From: Paenibacillus sp. cl123 | Lineage (GTDB): Bacteria > Bacillota > Bacilli > Paenibacillales > NBRC-103111 | Length of the DNA stretch: 64,000 nt | Direction of reading: 5' to 3' | Assembly: GCF_900101595.1 (NCBI RefSeq) | Contig: NZ_FMYY01000030.1 | Span: 1 to 64,000 of the forward strand | In this document: in pieces, positions 7,116-15,686 of the stretch | Position numbering within the stretch: position 1 is the stretch's first letter | How the letters are laid out: every line of letters begins with the position of its first letter | Notes under the pieces: generated by a model | Told to the model about the DNA's origin: nothing | The model's database searches: none | The model's input: only the letters and a program-made list of their open reading frames with translations | Made by a program: the position numbers and the translations under genes

Positions 7116-7919
7116 ATGAACAGTTGCCATCAGCAAATCTTGACCGCGCTAGAACGGATCGAACACGAAGAACATGTGCGGATCTTGTATGCTTGCGAAT
7201 CGGGCAGTCGGGCATGGGGATTTCCTTCCAAGGATAGCGATTATGACGTCAGATTTCTCTATGTCAGGCCGGAGGATTGGTACTTATCGATCTTCGAGAA
7301 ACGGGATGTCATCGAGCGGCCGATCAGCGATATGCTGGACATCAATGGCTGGGATTTGCGCAAAGCGCTGAATTTGTTCCGCAAGTCGAATCCGCCGCTG
7401 CTCGAGTGGCTTCAGTCTCCGATTGTATACAGGGAGAATCATGCGATTGCCGAACAAATCCGCGGCCTGTCTTCCTTTACGTTTTCACCTAAGTCATGTA
7501 TGTACCACTATTTGCACATGGCAAAGGGAAACTATCGGGAGTATCTGCAGGGCGAGCGGGTTAAGATCAAAAAATATTTCTACGTTCTCCGCCCGATATT
7601 GGCATGCGAGTGGATCGAGAAGCATCTTACTATGCCTCCTATTGAATTTGACCGGCTGGTCGATGCTGCGGTGCCGCGGGGGAGCGAGCTTAAGGCGATT
7701 ATTGGCGAATTGCTTGTCCGTAAAAAGGCAGGAGATGAGCTGGATTACGAACCGAGGATCACTCCGATCAACGAGTATGTGGAGGAAAAAATCGCTTACT
7801 ATGAGCGGACGGCAGCGGGTATGCAAACGTCCGATGGGGGCCAGGATCAGCAATTAGACGATTTGTTCCGGTCTGTGCTGGAGGAAGTATGGGGAGAAAA
7901 TAGGGAAAACGGGAGTTGA
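7116..7919 (+). CDS. ycgL: YcgL-family predicted nucleotidyltransferase
   Basis: 267 residues. The polymerase-beta-type active site is near the start: ESGSRAWGFPSKDSDYDVRF, giving the GS motif (G30, S31) and the metal-binding carboxylates (D42, D44). The rest is the helical domain typical of COG3541 (YcgL) proteins. These are predicted nucleotidyltransferases long associated with RNA-repair gene sets. A reasonable role is adding nucleotides to, or AMP/CMP-capping, a damaged RNA or protein before ligation, but the reaction is not established. Ribosome site AAGGAGG about 7 bp before ATG. It starts 40 bp after the slipin gene, and rtcB starts 7 bp after its stop, so it is co-transcribed. Confidence 0.8.
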   Translation: MNSCHQQILTALERIEHEEHVRILYACESGSRAWGFPSKDSDYDVRFLYVRPEDWYLSIFEKRDVIERPISDMLDINGWDLRKALNLFRKSNPPLLEWLQSPIVYRENHAIAEQIRGLSSFTFSPKSCMYHYLHMAKGNYREYLQGERVKIKKYFYVLRPILACEWIEKHLTMPPIEFDRLVDAAVPRGSELKAIIGELLVRKKAGDELDYEPRITPINEYVEEKIAYYERTAAGMQTSDGGQDQQLDDLFRSVLEEVWGENRENGS

Positions 7920-7926
7920 ATGAACA

Positions 7927-9153
7927 ATGGCTTATCAGAATATAGACGGCGTGCGTGTCTGGGGAAATCCCGACAGCGGGGCGCTTGCTCAAGCGAAAAC
8001 ATGTGCGGAAACCGGCAATGTGGTTCAAACCTTGCTCATGGCGGATCATCATAAAGGCTACAGTCAGCCGATCGGCGGGGTTATGGTCTATGACGGGCAA
8101 ATTTCTCCTTCAGGCGTTGGTTATGATATTGCATGCGGAAATAAGGCGGTGCGGACCAACTTGTTTGCCAAGGACATGAAGTCCGGCTTGGCGAAAGTTA
8201 TGGATGAGATCGCCCGAAAGATATCGTTCGGTATAGGGCGTGTCAATCATGAACAGGTCGACCACGACCTTTTCGATGATCCGAATTGGGCCGTATACAA
8301 GGCGGTAGGCAAGCAGGAGCACGACAAGCTCAAGGGGTTGGCGCAGAGTCAGCTTGGTACAGTGGGCAGCGGCAACCATTTCGTAGACTTGTTCGAAGAA
8401 GCGGGAACCGGCCGCTTATGGATCGCAAATCACTTTGGGAGCCGAGGGTTCGGACATAAAACGGCGAGCGGCTTTATCAACCTGGCCGCCGGTAGAGAAT
8501 TTCTCGCCGGCGCGCCCGGCGAAAAGATGGATCAGCCGCCTGTCCTGCTGGATCTGAGCAGTGAGCTTGGCGATATGTATGACAGAGCGATGAAGTTGGC
8601 CGGACGTTATGCCTATGCGGGAAGGGACTATGTGATGCGGCAAGTATTGGCCATTCTGGGAGCGGAGGCGGATCTTGAAGTGCATAACCATCATAACTTT
8701 GCTTGGAAAGAGACACATAACGGGAAGGAAGTCGTTGTCGTCCGTAAAGGGGCGACCCCTTCCGCACCTGGGCAGATCGGTTTTATCGGCGGCAGTATGG
8801 GGGATATATCCGTGATTGTCCGAGGCAAGGACAGCCTGGAGAACCGCGAAGCTTACTATAGCACTGTGCATGGAGCCGGGCGGGTTATGAGCCGCACACA
8901 GGCTGCCGGCAAGATGAACTGGAGGACCCGTACCCGCAGCGGTGGTCAAATCTCAACGGAGCAAATGCGGCAGGCCGTTCGGGAGTTCGGAGTGGAACTG
9001 CGCGGAGCAGGCACGGACGAAAGTCCCTTTGTTTACCGGAAGCTTCAAGACGTACTGGATGCGCATGCTGAAACGATCGAGGTCATGCACGTGCTAAAGC
9101 CGATAGGCGTTTGTATGGCCGGAGCGGACGAGTTTGATCCGTATAAGGATTGA
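7927..9153 (+). CDS. rtcB: RNA-splicing/repair ligase RtcB
   Basis: 408 residues, the length of E. coli RtcB. RtcB joins RNA ends bearing 2',3'-cyclic phosphate or 3'-phosphate to 5'-OH ends, using GTP and Mn2+; these are the ends left by ribotoxins. Hallmarks are present in order: DHHKGYSQPIGGV, GVGYDIACG with the metal Cys70, GSGNHF, NHFGSRGFGH, HNHHNF, RKGATPS, GGSMG and HGAGR, whose His315 is the residue guanylylated during catalysis. All key residues appear intact. It is the last gene of the operon, with a terminator about 90 bp downstream. With slipin, the nucleotidyltransferase and the tRNA-like RNA it forms one repair cassette. Confidence 0.97.
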   Translation: MAYQNIDGVRVWGNPDSGALAQAKTCAETGNVVQTLLMADHHKGYSQPIGGVMVYDGQISPSGVGYDIACGNKAVRTNLFAKDMKSGLAKVMDEIARKISFGIGRVNHEQVDHDLFDDPNWAVYKAVGKQEHDKLKGLAQSQLGTVGSGNHFVDLFEEAGTGRLWIANHFGSRGFGHKTASGFINLAAGREFLAGAPGEKMDQPPVLLDLSSELGDMYDRAMKLAGRYAYAGRDYVMRQVLAILGAEADLEVHNHHNFAWKETHNGKEVVVVRKGATPSAPGQIGFIGGSMGDISVIVRGKDSLENREAYYSTVHGAGRVMSRTQAAGKMNWRTRTRSGGQISTEQMRQAVREFGVELRGAGTDESPFVYRKLQDVLDAHAETIEVMHVLKPIGVCMAGADEFDPYKD

Positions 9154-9245
9154 GGTATGATCGAGTTTATTGGAGGGTAAATAGTAAGCGCCGTGAATGG
9201 TGAGGGGTAGTACGATCCTCCAGTGATAAGGTTTTACCTCAAAAA

Positions 9246-9293
9246 GCCGAAAATACTTCTTCCTCTCAAGGAAGGAGATGAATCGGCGTTTTT
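9246..9293 (+). terminator. Terminator of the slipin-rtcB operon
   Basis: Stem GCCGA ... TCGGC with an inner CTTCCTC/AAGGAAGG-type stem, followed by GTTTTT (9288-9293). It separates rtcB from the tnpB element. Confidence 0.75.
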
Positions 9294-9357
9294 GTGATTT
9301 GAGCGAACATATGTGCTATGATGAATCATATTCACAAACGAAAGGAGGTTGCGTGGC

Positions 9358-10446
9358 ATGCCTCATCATAAAGCTTTTAAGTATCGCATCTACCCCAATA
9401 CCGAACAACAAAAGCTCATTCAGCAGATGTTTGGTTGTTGCCGTTTTGTATACAATCACTTTCTTGGAAAATGGAACGATACGTATACGGCAACGGGTAA
9501 AGGGTTGTCCTACAACACCTGTGCCACGCAGCTTCCTTCGCTCAAGGCCGAATTTGACTGGTTGAAATCGGTCGATAGCATTGCGCTACAATCGACAGTT
9601 CGGCATGTGGCCGACAGCTTTGATCGCTTTTTCAACAAGCAATCGGATCGGCCCCGTTTCAAGAGCCGCAAGCATCCGGTGCAGAGCTATACGACCCGGT
9701 TTACCAACGGGAACATCGCGGTTCATGGAAATCGCATCAAACTTCCGAAGCTTGGATGGATTCGTTATGCCCGCTCCAGGGAGCTGGAGGGACGCATCCT
9801 TTCGGCAACCGTTCGGCGAAATGCCGCGGGCAAATACTTTGTTGCGTTGGTTTGCGAGGTGGATGTTCAGTCTTTGCCGCCAAGCAACAAAGAGATTGGC
9901 ATTGATGTTGGACTGAAGGAGTTTGCCGTTTGCACCGATGGGCCGCGAGTTCCGTATCCCCAAGCCTATCGCAAACACGAACAGCAGCTAGCTAGGTGGG
10001 AACGCCGGATGTCCCGCCGCACAAAGGTCGGTGCCAACTGGCAGAAAGCCAAACGCAAGGTTGCCTCGATCCATGAGAAGATCGCAAATATCCGCCGCGA
10101 TTTTTTGCATCAATTCACCATAAGGCTGATCCGTGAAAACCAAACGATCAGTATCGAAAAGTTGAACGTGGTGAGCATGCTAAAAAATCGCACACTGGCA
10201 AAATCGATTGCAGATGCATCCTGGAGCGAATTCAGACGGCAGTTGACGTATAAAGCCACGTGGTATGGACGCACAGTCAAGCTTGCAGACACGTACGAGC
10301 CAACGAGCCAAAGGTGTCATGTATGCGGATTTGTGTGCAAAGAAGTGAAGAAGCTAACTGTGCGGCAATGGGAGTGTCCGACGTGCCATACGGTTCATGA
10401 TCGTGACGAAAATGCCGCAATCAATATAAAGAGAGTTGCGATCTAG
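9358..10446 (+). CDS. tnpB: TnpB RNA-guided nuclease
   Basis: 362 residues from ATG 9358, which lies 9 bp after AAAGGAGG (9341-9348); the upstream TTG is too close to that site. The order is the TnpB N-terminal signature (FKYRIYPNTEQQ, then CCRFVYNHFL), RuvC motif I with GIDVGLKEFAV, motif II with SIEKLNV, a zinc ribbon of CHVCG and CPTC, and motif III with HDRDENAAINI. The catalytic D, E and D all look intact. TnpB cuts DNA guided by an RNA from the element's right end and preserves the element by cutting empty sites. The stop codon is embedded in the start of that RNA. Confidence 0.92.
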   Translation: MPHHKAFKYRIYPNTEQQKLIQQMFGCCRFVYNHFLGKWNDTYTATGKGLSYNTCATQLPSLKAEFDWLKSVDSIALQSTVRHVADSFDRFFNKQSDRPRFKSRKHPVQSYTTRFTNGNIAVHGNRIKLPKLGWIRYARSRELEGRILSATVRRNAAGKYFVALVCEVDVQSLPPSNKEIGIDVGLKEFAVCTDGPRVPYPQAYRKHEQQLARWERRMSRRTKVGANWQKAKRKVASIHEKIANIRRDFLHQFTIRLIRENQTISIEKLNVVSMLKNRTLAKSIADASWSEFRRQLTYKATWYGRTVKLADTYEPTSQRCHVCGFVCKEVKKLTVRQWECPTCHTVHDRDENAAINIKRVAI

Positions 10447-10588
10447 CGCCTCTCTTCGAACTGCGGGAACCGCAGGGATCGCTTGGTAGAGGTATTTCCG
10501 AAGGGAAATACCTTGTAACTCTGCTTCGTTGGAAGCAGTTATCCAAGAATCCGCCAATTCAAGCTTTTGCTAAGTGGGGGAGAGTTCA
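10438..10588 (+). ncRNA. TnpB omega RNA (right-end guide RNA) scaffold
   Basis: Beginning in the last tnpB codons, four stems follow each other. GCGATC (10438-10443) pairs with GATCGC (10477-10482), enclosing CTGCGG-GAA-CCGCAG (10461-10475). AGGTATTTCC and GGAAATACCT form a 10-bp stem with a GAAG loop (10490-10513). CTGCTTC and GAAGCAG follow (10521-10538). The final hairpin leads to GAGTTCAA. By analogy with known TnpB systems the guide would be the 16-20 bases just after about 10588, which here are the promoter region of the toxin-antitoxin pair. Confidence 0.7.
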
Positions 10589-10654
10589 AAGTCAACGTAT
10601 GTTATAATTAAAGCCAAATACCGATGCTAAATATAGATAAGGACGGTGAAGAAA

Positions 10655-10831
10655 ATGAATCAAATCAAAGACCTCCAGAAGTATATTAAGCTTACGGGAG
10701 ATCGGGCTAAGCTGGATGCTAAAGCCAACGAAACTTACATCGTATACAAAACTGATAAAGGCCAGATCGTAAAGGAATTTAACGACGGTCATATTGTCCC
10801 AGTCACTGACCAGGATGTCTCACATGCATGA
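10655..10831 (+). CDS. Putative antitoxin of zeta-type toxin (58 aa)
   Basis: Small charged protein with Gln/Lys-rich N-terminal helix (MNQIKDLQKYIKLTG) and a beta-rich C-terminal half (NETYIVYKTDKGQIVKEF, then DGHIVPVTD). ATG 10655 is preceded by AAGGA (10639-10643); GTG 10646 is possible but poorly spaced. A TATAAT box (10603-10608) stands upstream. It overlaps the next gene by 8 bp, which is characteristic of antitoxin-toxin pairs. It is not similar to the epsilon antitoxin. Function is inferred from position only. Confidence 0.65.
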   Translation: MNQIKDLQKYIKLTGDRAKLDAKANETYIVYKTDKGQIVKEFNDGHIVPVTDQDVSHA

Positions 10832-11411
10832 CACAACCTCAATCATGTATGTATTTGCTGGTAACAATGGCAGCGGAAAAAGTACAATTCGTAATCTCAT
10901 CGTTGATCGGCTCGGGATTAGTATTAACATTGACCCAGATGCATTAGCTCGCGGGTTGGACTTCCTTCATCCGGAAAGCCGAAAAATGTCTGCAGGTAAA
11001 GCCGCCATCAAATTGGCGAGAGAATGTATTCAATTCAAACGAGATTTTTCAGTAGAAACGACATTAGCTGGAGGCAACGTCATTCGACTCATGCGCGACG
11101 CTAAAGCGAACGGATTCGAAGTATCCATGTTTTATGTTGGTCTGGGAGATTATCGTTTAAATATTGAAAGAGTCGCGGCGCGAGTTAAAAATGGCGGGCA
11201 TAATATTCCAGTTGAAGATATAATCAGACGACATGACACTTCTATTGCAAATTTGCTTACGTATCTACATTTAATTGATCATCTCATTGTTATTGATAAT
11301 AGCCATACGGCAGGAAAGATTATTCTGGGTGCAGATCACGGCTCAATAACTTATCGGGCAGATTCTCTTCCTCGGTGGGGTGAACGCATTGAGCAGGGAT
11401 TACAGACTTAG
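10824..11411 (+). CDS. Zeta-toxin-family P-loop kinase
   Basis: 195 residues from ATG 10824; AGGA at 10812-10815 gives normal spacing, and the upstream in-frame TTG/ATG codons are less well placed. Walker A is FAGNNGSGKST (residues 11-21). NIDPDALARGL, then the conserved FSVETTLAGG segment and a RVAARVKNGGHNIPVEDIIRR lid-like region follow. This order matches zeta-type kinases, which phosphorylate UDP-N-acetylglucosamine or related substrates and block wall synthesis when the antitoxin is lost. Smaller than epsilon/zeta plasmid toxins (about 270-290 aa), closer to the chromosomal short form. Overlap with the 58-residue gene upstream supports a toxin-antitoxin pair. Confidence 0.8.
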   Translation: MHDTTSIMYVFAGNNGSGKSTIRNLIVDRLGISINIDPDALARGLDFLHPESRKMSAGKAAIKLARECIQFKRDFSVETTLAGGNVIRLMRDAKANGFEVSMFYVGLGDYRLNIERVAARVKNGGHNIPVEDIIRRHDTSIANLLTYLHLIDHLIVIDNSHTAGKIILGADHGSITYRADSLPRWGERIEQGLQT

Positions 11412-11436
11412 AGAGAACAGACCGGTAAATTGAAAA

Positions 11437-12651
11437 TTACATAGTTGATGAAGCTGCTGGTGCTGACGACCTTCTCACCAAGATGATGTAAGCGATAACA
11501 GCCAGTATACTCGTCGTGAAAATGGTTATGCCGAAAGGGACAGCAGAATTTTCTCCTGCGATGCCTACTAAAGGGGAAGTGACAGCCCCCAGGGCAAATT
11601 AAAGAGTTCCCAGTACGGCGGCTGCGCTCCCGGCAATATGGTCTTGTGATTCCATCGCGAGCGTAAAGGAAACCGGTCCGATCATGCCGATAGCGGCTGC
11701 GAATAAGAAGATGGCGATGAACAAAGCGACGAAAGGGCCGTGAGTCAGCACGACAATCAGGACAGCAGCGGTAGTGATGAACGCTAACAGCAGCCCGATC
11801 CGGAAAATACGGCGTTCGTCGATTCGTCCGGCCAGTCGTTTGACAAGCTGTGAGCCCAGAATAATCCCAAGCCCATTTAAGGCAAAGAGAACCGAAAACA
11901 GTTGAGGCGAAATGCCATACATATTTTGATAAATAAATGGAGTGCCGGCCACATAGGCGAATACACCGGAAAATAATATGCCATTGACAAGCGCATATCC
12001 CATAAAGCTCCGATTCCGAAGCAAGGAACCGTAGTTTCGCAGCATCTCCTTGAAGTTGCTTGGTATGCGCTGCTCAACAGGCAAGCTTTCATTTATGCCC
12101 CATATAGTTATCCCCGTTAAAAGAAGCCCTAAAATCCCAAGAGAAATAAACACCCCGATCCATGAAGTGAATGTAGTTACCGCGCTTCCGGCAGTAGGGG
12201 AAATCAATGGAGCGACATTGCTAATCATCGTCAACAGCGCCATGAATTTGACCATCTCTACTCCGCTGTACTGATCACGAACAATCGCGCGAGAAATAAC
12301 AAGCCCCGCGGAAGCGACAAACCCTTGAATAAAGCGCAAAGCAATAAATATACCGATGTTTGGCGAAAACGCTCATGCTATAGAAATAAAAAAATAGAGC
12401 AGCATCGAAATGAGCAAAGGCTTACGCCTGCCATGAACATCGCTTAAAGGACCTGCAACGAGCTGCCCCAGACCTAACCCCAACAAACTGGCAGTTAGAC
12501 TCGCTTGGATAAGAGATGCAGAGGTGTGAAAATAACTCATCATTTGCGGCAGCGATGACAGATACATATCGACCGTAAAGGGTCCCAACGCTGAAAAAGC
12601 CGAAAGGATCAGGGCAAAAAGAACTGGATGGTTAATGGTCTTAACATGCAT
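11437..12651 (-). pseudogene. Bcr/CflA-type MFS drug exporter with two in-frame stops
   Basis: The whole 405-codon frame from ATG 12651 (ribosome site AAGGAG) to TAA at 11437-11439 aligns with 12-helix Bcr/CflA exporters. It begins with FSALGPFTVDMYLSSLPQMM and contains the motif-A loop GPLSDVHGRRKPLL. Two stops interrupt it in the same frame with no shift. TGA (12375-12373) stands where the family usually has Cys before A-x-x-P-N. TAA (11601-11599) stands in GSAAAVLGTL-x-FALGA, where Gln is usual. Each needs one base change. The rest is undamaged, so inactivation is recent, or these are sequencing errors. No function can be expected unless both stops are read through. Confidence 0.85.
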
Positions 12652-12833
12652 TCCTATAGCTCCTTACTGGGGAGGTAGTGGTTGATTCGACGTTAATGAA
12701 CTCATGTTCATAAGTATAGAAGGTTATCAAATATGTGCAATTGTCAATTAAGCTCAAGTTGTTAAGTAATGAACAGATCGATAGGATTTGTTTATTTATT
12801 AAAAAAAACGTTAAGCGGTAGCCGAGGTAGTCG

Positions 12834-13010
12834 AAAAACCGTATAAAATGCGTCCGATTGGCGGTAACGCAGAAGATTTAAACAAAAAACCGTCTACATA
12901 CGCCCAGTTGGCGGTCCAAAGTAGGAGATTTGTGCGAAAAACCGTCTACATACGCTTTGCCGGAGGACAAAAAGGGTGAAATTTATACGAAAAACCGTCT
13001 AAATGGGTCT
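12834..13010. repeat. Second array of the about 52-bp intergenic repeat
   Basis: At least three units begin GAAAAACCGTMTAMATDCG at about 12834, 12886 and 12937, and a fourth partial unit at about 12990. They contain GTTGGCGGT and GTAGGAGATTTGTG segments. They correspond to the units at 2441-2647 (GCGGAAAACCGTATAAA ... GTGGCGGTTGAAGTAGG). Same period, same order of conserved blocks, diverged sequence. The array separates the dead exporter from the NACHT module. Confidence 0.75.
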
Positions 13011-13274
13011 GGTTGCTGAATACGCACAGCCTAGTCCCTGTTTAATCTGCTTCTGATCAGTGTACTTTGTCATTGAAATGTTTGTGGTCTGCCCTTGTTC
13101 ATTTCTTTGTTTCGAAAATCCCGCGGGACAGCTGCTAATGCACTGTCTCTTTTTGTGATTAGCTGTGGGTAGCATAACCGTTCCGTTCGGATAATCGTTC
13201 CGGCGAGAAAGCATACATAATCGGGAAGGTTTATATTAAATTCCAAAAAGAAGGATTTTGGCGTAATTTGCCGA
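13011..13274. other. Intergenic region before the NACHT module
   Basis: AT-rich stretch with no convincing gene. A 71-codon minus-strand frame (13070-13285) starts with MEIIRQITPKSFFLEF but has no ribosome site and no recognisable family. It presumably carries the promoter of the NACHT module, but I see no box pair clear enough to name. Confidence 0.4.
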
Positions 13275-14081
13275 ATGATCTCCATGAATCAGGAATTACA
13301 TACTGGGAAATTAGGACTATTCGTAGAGAGGAATACAAAATGGGAAATCGATTTTGGAGTTTTACCTTATCCGTTATTTGTCGGGTACGATATTCGGGTG
13401 CTTGTTTTATTTATTCTGGCTATGAATTTCAAATATGAAATCAACCAGGCCCTTTTTTCCAGAAGCAACGAAGGCGTAGATTATCTTTATAATCTGCTGT
13501 TTGTCACCACAAATGATATTGAAGTAGGCAACTTGAAGATGACTATTAACGGCAATCATTTGCAACTCCATGATGTTATTGGCGGAGATGCTCAAGGATT
13601 AATACGCTTGAATACTGACGGATTAACGGTGCTTACAGCCATCATCATCGCGGTTTTTGGATTTCTGTATATGTATCTCTCCAGTATGCTGATTCTGATC
13701 TTGCATGCAGCCAGGCTGGTTATATATCCGCGAATGAAGGAAATGAAGGTCTTGAGTCCTTTGTTTTATTTTTATGTGGATCTGAGTTTTTTGAGGTCCC
13801 AGAGGGAGCAGACAAACGGCAAAAAGGATTCGGTGGCAGACAGCGACTCTGCGGGAAACCGGCATTTGAATGAATATATCGAATCGTACAGACATTTGCG
13901 GGAGCACGGCAATGCCTTTGCTATCATTTCATGCGAAATTATATTTGCATTATGGCTGATCTTATGGTCATTTTCTGTATTGGCTATCGTGATCTGGGTA
14001 AGCGCAGGCTCGATTGCTTGGTTTATAGGCAGCTATTTGGAGATTAGAATGGTCAAGGAGCGCAGGAGATTTGAGCGATAA
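13275..14081 (+). CDS. Membrane protein 1 of NACHT module (5' end possibly frameshifted)
   Basis: From about residue 50 the protein looks natural. There is a soluble segment (NQALFSRSNEGVDYLYNLL...), a strong helix at about 115-140 (VLTAIIIAVFGFLYMYLSS), a cytoplasmic part with HLNEYIESYRHLREHGNAF, and two helices near 215-250. The first 50 residues of this frame look unnatural and lack a ribosome site. A good site (AGAGAGGA, 13325-13332) precedes ATG 13340 in another frame reading MGNRFWSF. The third frame then reads FYLIRYLSGTIFGCLFYLFWL (13358-13419). Together these make a plausible membrane-anchor start. One missing T in a T-run plus a second shift near 13420 would reconcile them. Real damage or assembly error. 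It is followed 52 bp later by membrane protein 2. Confidence 0.6.
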   Translation: MISMNQELHTGKLGLFVERNTKWEIDFGVLPYPLFVGYDIRVLVLFILAMNFKYEINQALFSRSNEGVDYLYNLLFVTTNDIEVGNLKMTINGNHLQLHDVIGGDAQGLIRLNTDGLTVLTAIIIAVFGFLYMYLSSMLILILHAARLVIYPRMKEMKVLSPLFYFYVDLSFLRSQREQTNGKKDSVADSDSAGNRHLNEYIESYRHLREHGNAFAIISCEIIFALWLILWSFSVLAIVIWVSAGSIAWFIGSYLEIRMVKERRRFER

Positions 14082-14133
14082 ATGACGGATGGAAAGCGAA
14101 AGCGGGCATCTCGGTCGCGAACGGAGGGAGAGC

Positions 14134-15675
14134 ATGGAGAAGAAACGGACATGGCCTACATATATATGGAGAATAGCGGCGTTCATTGTCCTTATTGTTT
14201 TATTCATAAAGTCAATGGATATATTGACGAGCATCCGGGAGTCCGGAGAGGCGACTATTCGGCAGCTGTTGAACAGCAATTTAAGTGCTTGGGAACGTTT
14301 GCGGAACATTTGGTGGCTGTTCTTCGATTTAGTCATACTGGTCCTATGGTATGTGTTTTCTGTGGGGGCGATCTCTTCCTTATCAGATTTTGCGGAGAAA
14401 ATGAGTTTCAGATATAAATCATTCCTGCTTTGGTTTCATCCAGCTAAACGATTCATAACAAGGTTAGTCTGGTACGGGGTTTGCCTCATTTATTATATAG
14501 TCATTGTGTTGGCAAGCAGCGTCCTTTTATTGTTTGTCTCGTCCTTGTTGGTTATTGGTATTCATAGCATGGTGCCGACTATGGTGTCTATATTCGGGAC
14601 GGCAATGAAGCTGCTGTTTACCTTTTTTTCTCTTGACTATAATTTCTCCGATTTTCTGGTCAATCAGCAAGAATTGGATGTGTCAAAAATTTTCGGCAAT
14701 CAGTCGATTACTATTTTTGTCATTTTATTCGCTTATCTGATCAAGGCTATGACACAAGCGGGCTGTAAATTTTGGTTTTGGGCAATGGGTGGACAGTCGA
14801 CAGCTCCTTTTTATCTGAAAGTGAACATCTTGCTCAGCCACAATTACTTGCGGATTGGGATGTACGGTATAGCTTTCTGTGCTTACATTATTCAGTCTTC
14901 TTACAAGATCATGGGCGATGTCAATAACATATTTACTACCTTTATTATTGCTGATGTGATTTTCTATACAATCAGCAGCTGGTTTAAGGGGAACGCCAAG
15001 GCAGCCAACGAGAATATCCGGACCTACTTGAACGGCAGCTACCAGTACTTAACCGAAGTTGAGCGTCAGATAGCAAAACACGCTTTAAACAACTTCGGCA
15101 GCAATTCAGTGGCTTCGGTCTGTTTTATTAATAAGGAACTTAAAATTGGATTTTTCGAAAAGGCATATCTGTACGCCAACAAAGAACGGAGACAACGTTA
15201 CTTGATTGTCAGGAAGGTAGCTGTTTTATTAAAGACCAGGTATGCGAACACGAATGAGATTCTACACATGGCTGATGTCGTGAAGAAGCATATTTTAAAC
15301 GCCAGACGGTATGCCCCTAATCGAGAGTACGAACGTATGGCGGTTAGATTGGATGAGATTAAGCAGGACATGGATAACGTTATGTGGGAATATGCAACGA
15401 GCGCTAGGACAGAGGTGAGGATTAAAGATAAATGTTTAGACAAGCAGAAGACCTTTCATATTCATTTTCGCGGATGGACGAGTAAGGATCAGATCGTTCT
15501 TTTTGTAAGGAAACGGTTGGATAAAGTAAGAGTAAGTGAGCTTGAACGGCAATATGAGCAGTACCGGGAGTCCGTAGAAGGCGTAAGCCGCAGGATCAAC
15601 GAGGCTTATTTGCACCATATAGTCATTTCGTTGGAAAGCGTAGCGAGCGGGGGGAAGCTTGAACAATCGGATTAG
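14134..15675 (+). CDS. Membrane protein 2 of NACHT module
   Basis: 513 residues from ATG 14134 (GGAGGGAG just upstream; the earlier ATG at 14089 lacks such a site). Helices are visible near the N-terminus (AAFIVLIVLFIKSMDIL), at NIWWLFFDLVILVLWYVFSV, at LVWYGVCLIYYIVIVLASS, then LVSSLLVIGIHSMV and ITIFVILFAYLIKAM, followed by two more near residues 245-285. The C-terminal 220 residues are soluble, basic and alpha-helical (TEVERQIAKHALNNFGSNSVASV...). I do not recognise the family. Its gene stops 11 bp before the NACHT gene, so they are one operon. It could be a membrane effector or an anchor for the NACHT sensor; both are guesses. Confidence 0.75.
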   Translation: MEKKRTWPTYIWRIAAFIVLIVLFIKSMDILTSIRESGEATIRQLLNSNLSAWERLRNIWWLFFDLVILVLWYVFSVGAISSLSDFAEKMSFRYKSFLLWFHPAKRFITRLVWYGVCLIYYIVIVLASSVLLLFVSSLLVIGIHSMVPTMVSIFGTAMKLLFTFFSLDYNFSDFLVNQQELDVSKIFGNQSITIFVILFAYLIKAMTQAGCKFWFWAMGGQSTAPFYLKVNILLSHNYLRIGMYGIAFCAYIIQSSYKIMGDVNNIFTTFIIADVIFYTISSWFKGNAKAANENIRTYLNGSYQYLTEVERQIAKHALNNFGSNSVASVCFINKELKIGFFEKAYLYANKERRQRYLIVRKVAVLLKTRYANTNEILHMADVVKKHILNARRYAPNREYERMAVRLDEIKQDMDNVMWEYATSARTEVRIKDKCLDKQKTFHIHFRGWTSKDQIVLFVRKRLDKVRVSELERQYEQYRESVEGVSRRINEAYLHHIVISLESVASGGKLEQSD

Positions 15676-15686
15676 GAGGACTCTTT

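Larger units (their letters stand above)
9301..10588 (+). mobile_element. IS200/IS605-type element, tnpB only
   Basis: The element has tnpB followed by a folded 3' region and a right end of the form ...GGGGGAGAGTTCAA. This matches right ends of many tnpB-carrying IS605-type elements, in which a terminal hairpin (here CAAGCTTTTGCTAAG) precedes the cleavage site. No tnpA transposase gene is present, so the copy would depend on another element to move. The left boundary is uncertain and set near a TATGAT promoter box (9315-9320). It sits immediately after the rtcB terminator and directly before the toxin-antitoxin promoter. Confidence 0.65.

Noticed and set aside
9278..9565. Second frame at the start of tnpB
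   Set aside because: Overlaps the terminator and tnpB; no family resemblance.
12373..12375. Selenocysteine codon in the exporter
   Set aside because: Position usually holds Cys, but a second stop (TAA) follows and no Sec element is evident; mutation is simpler.
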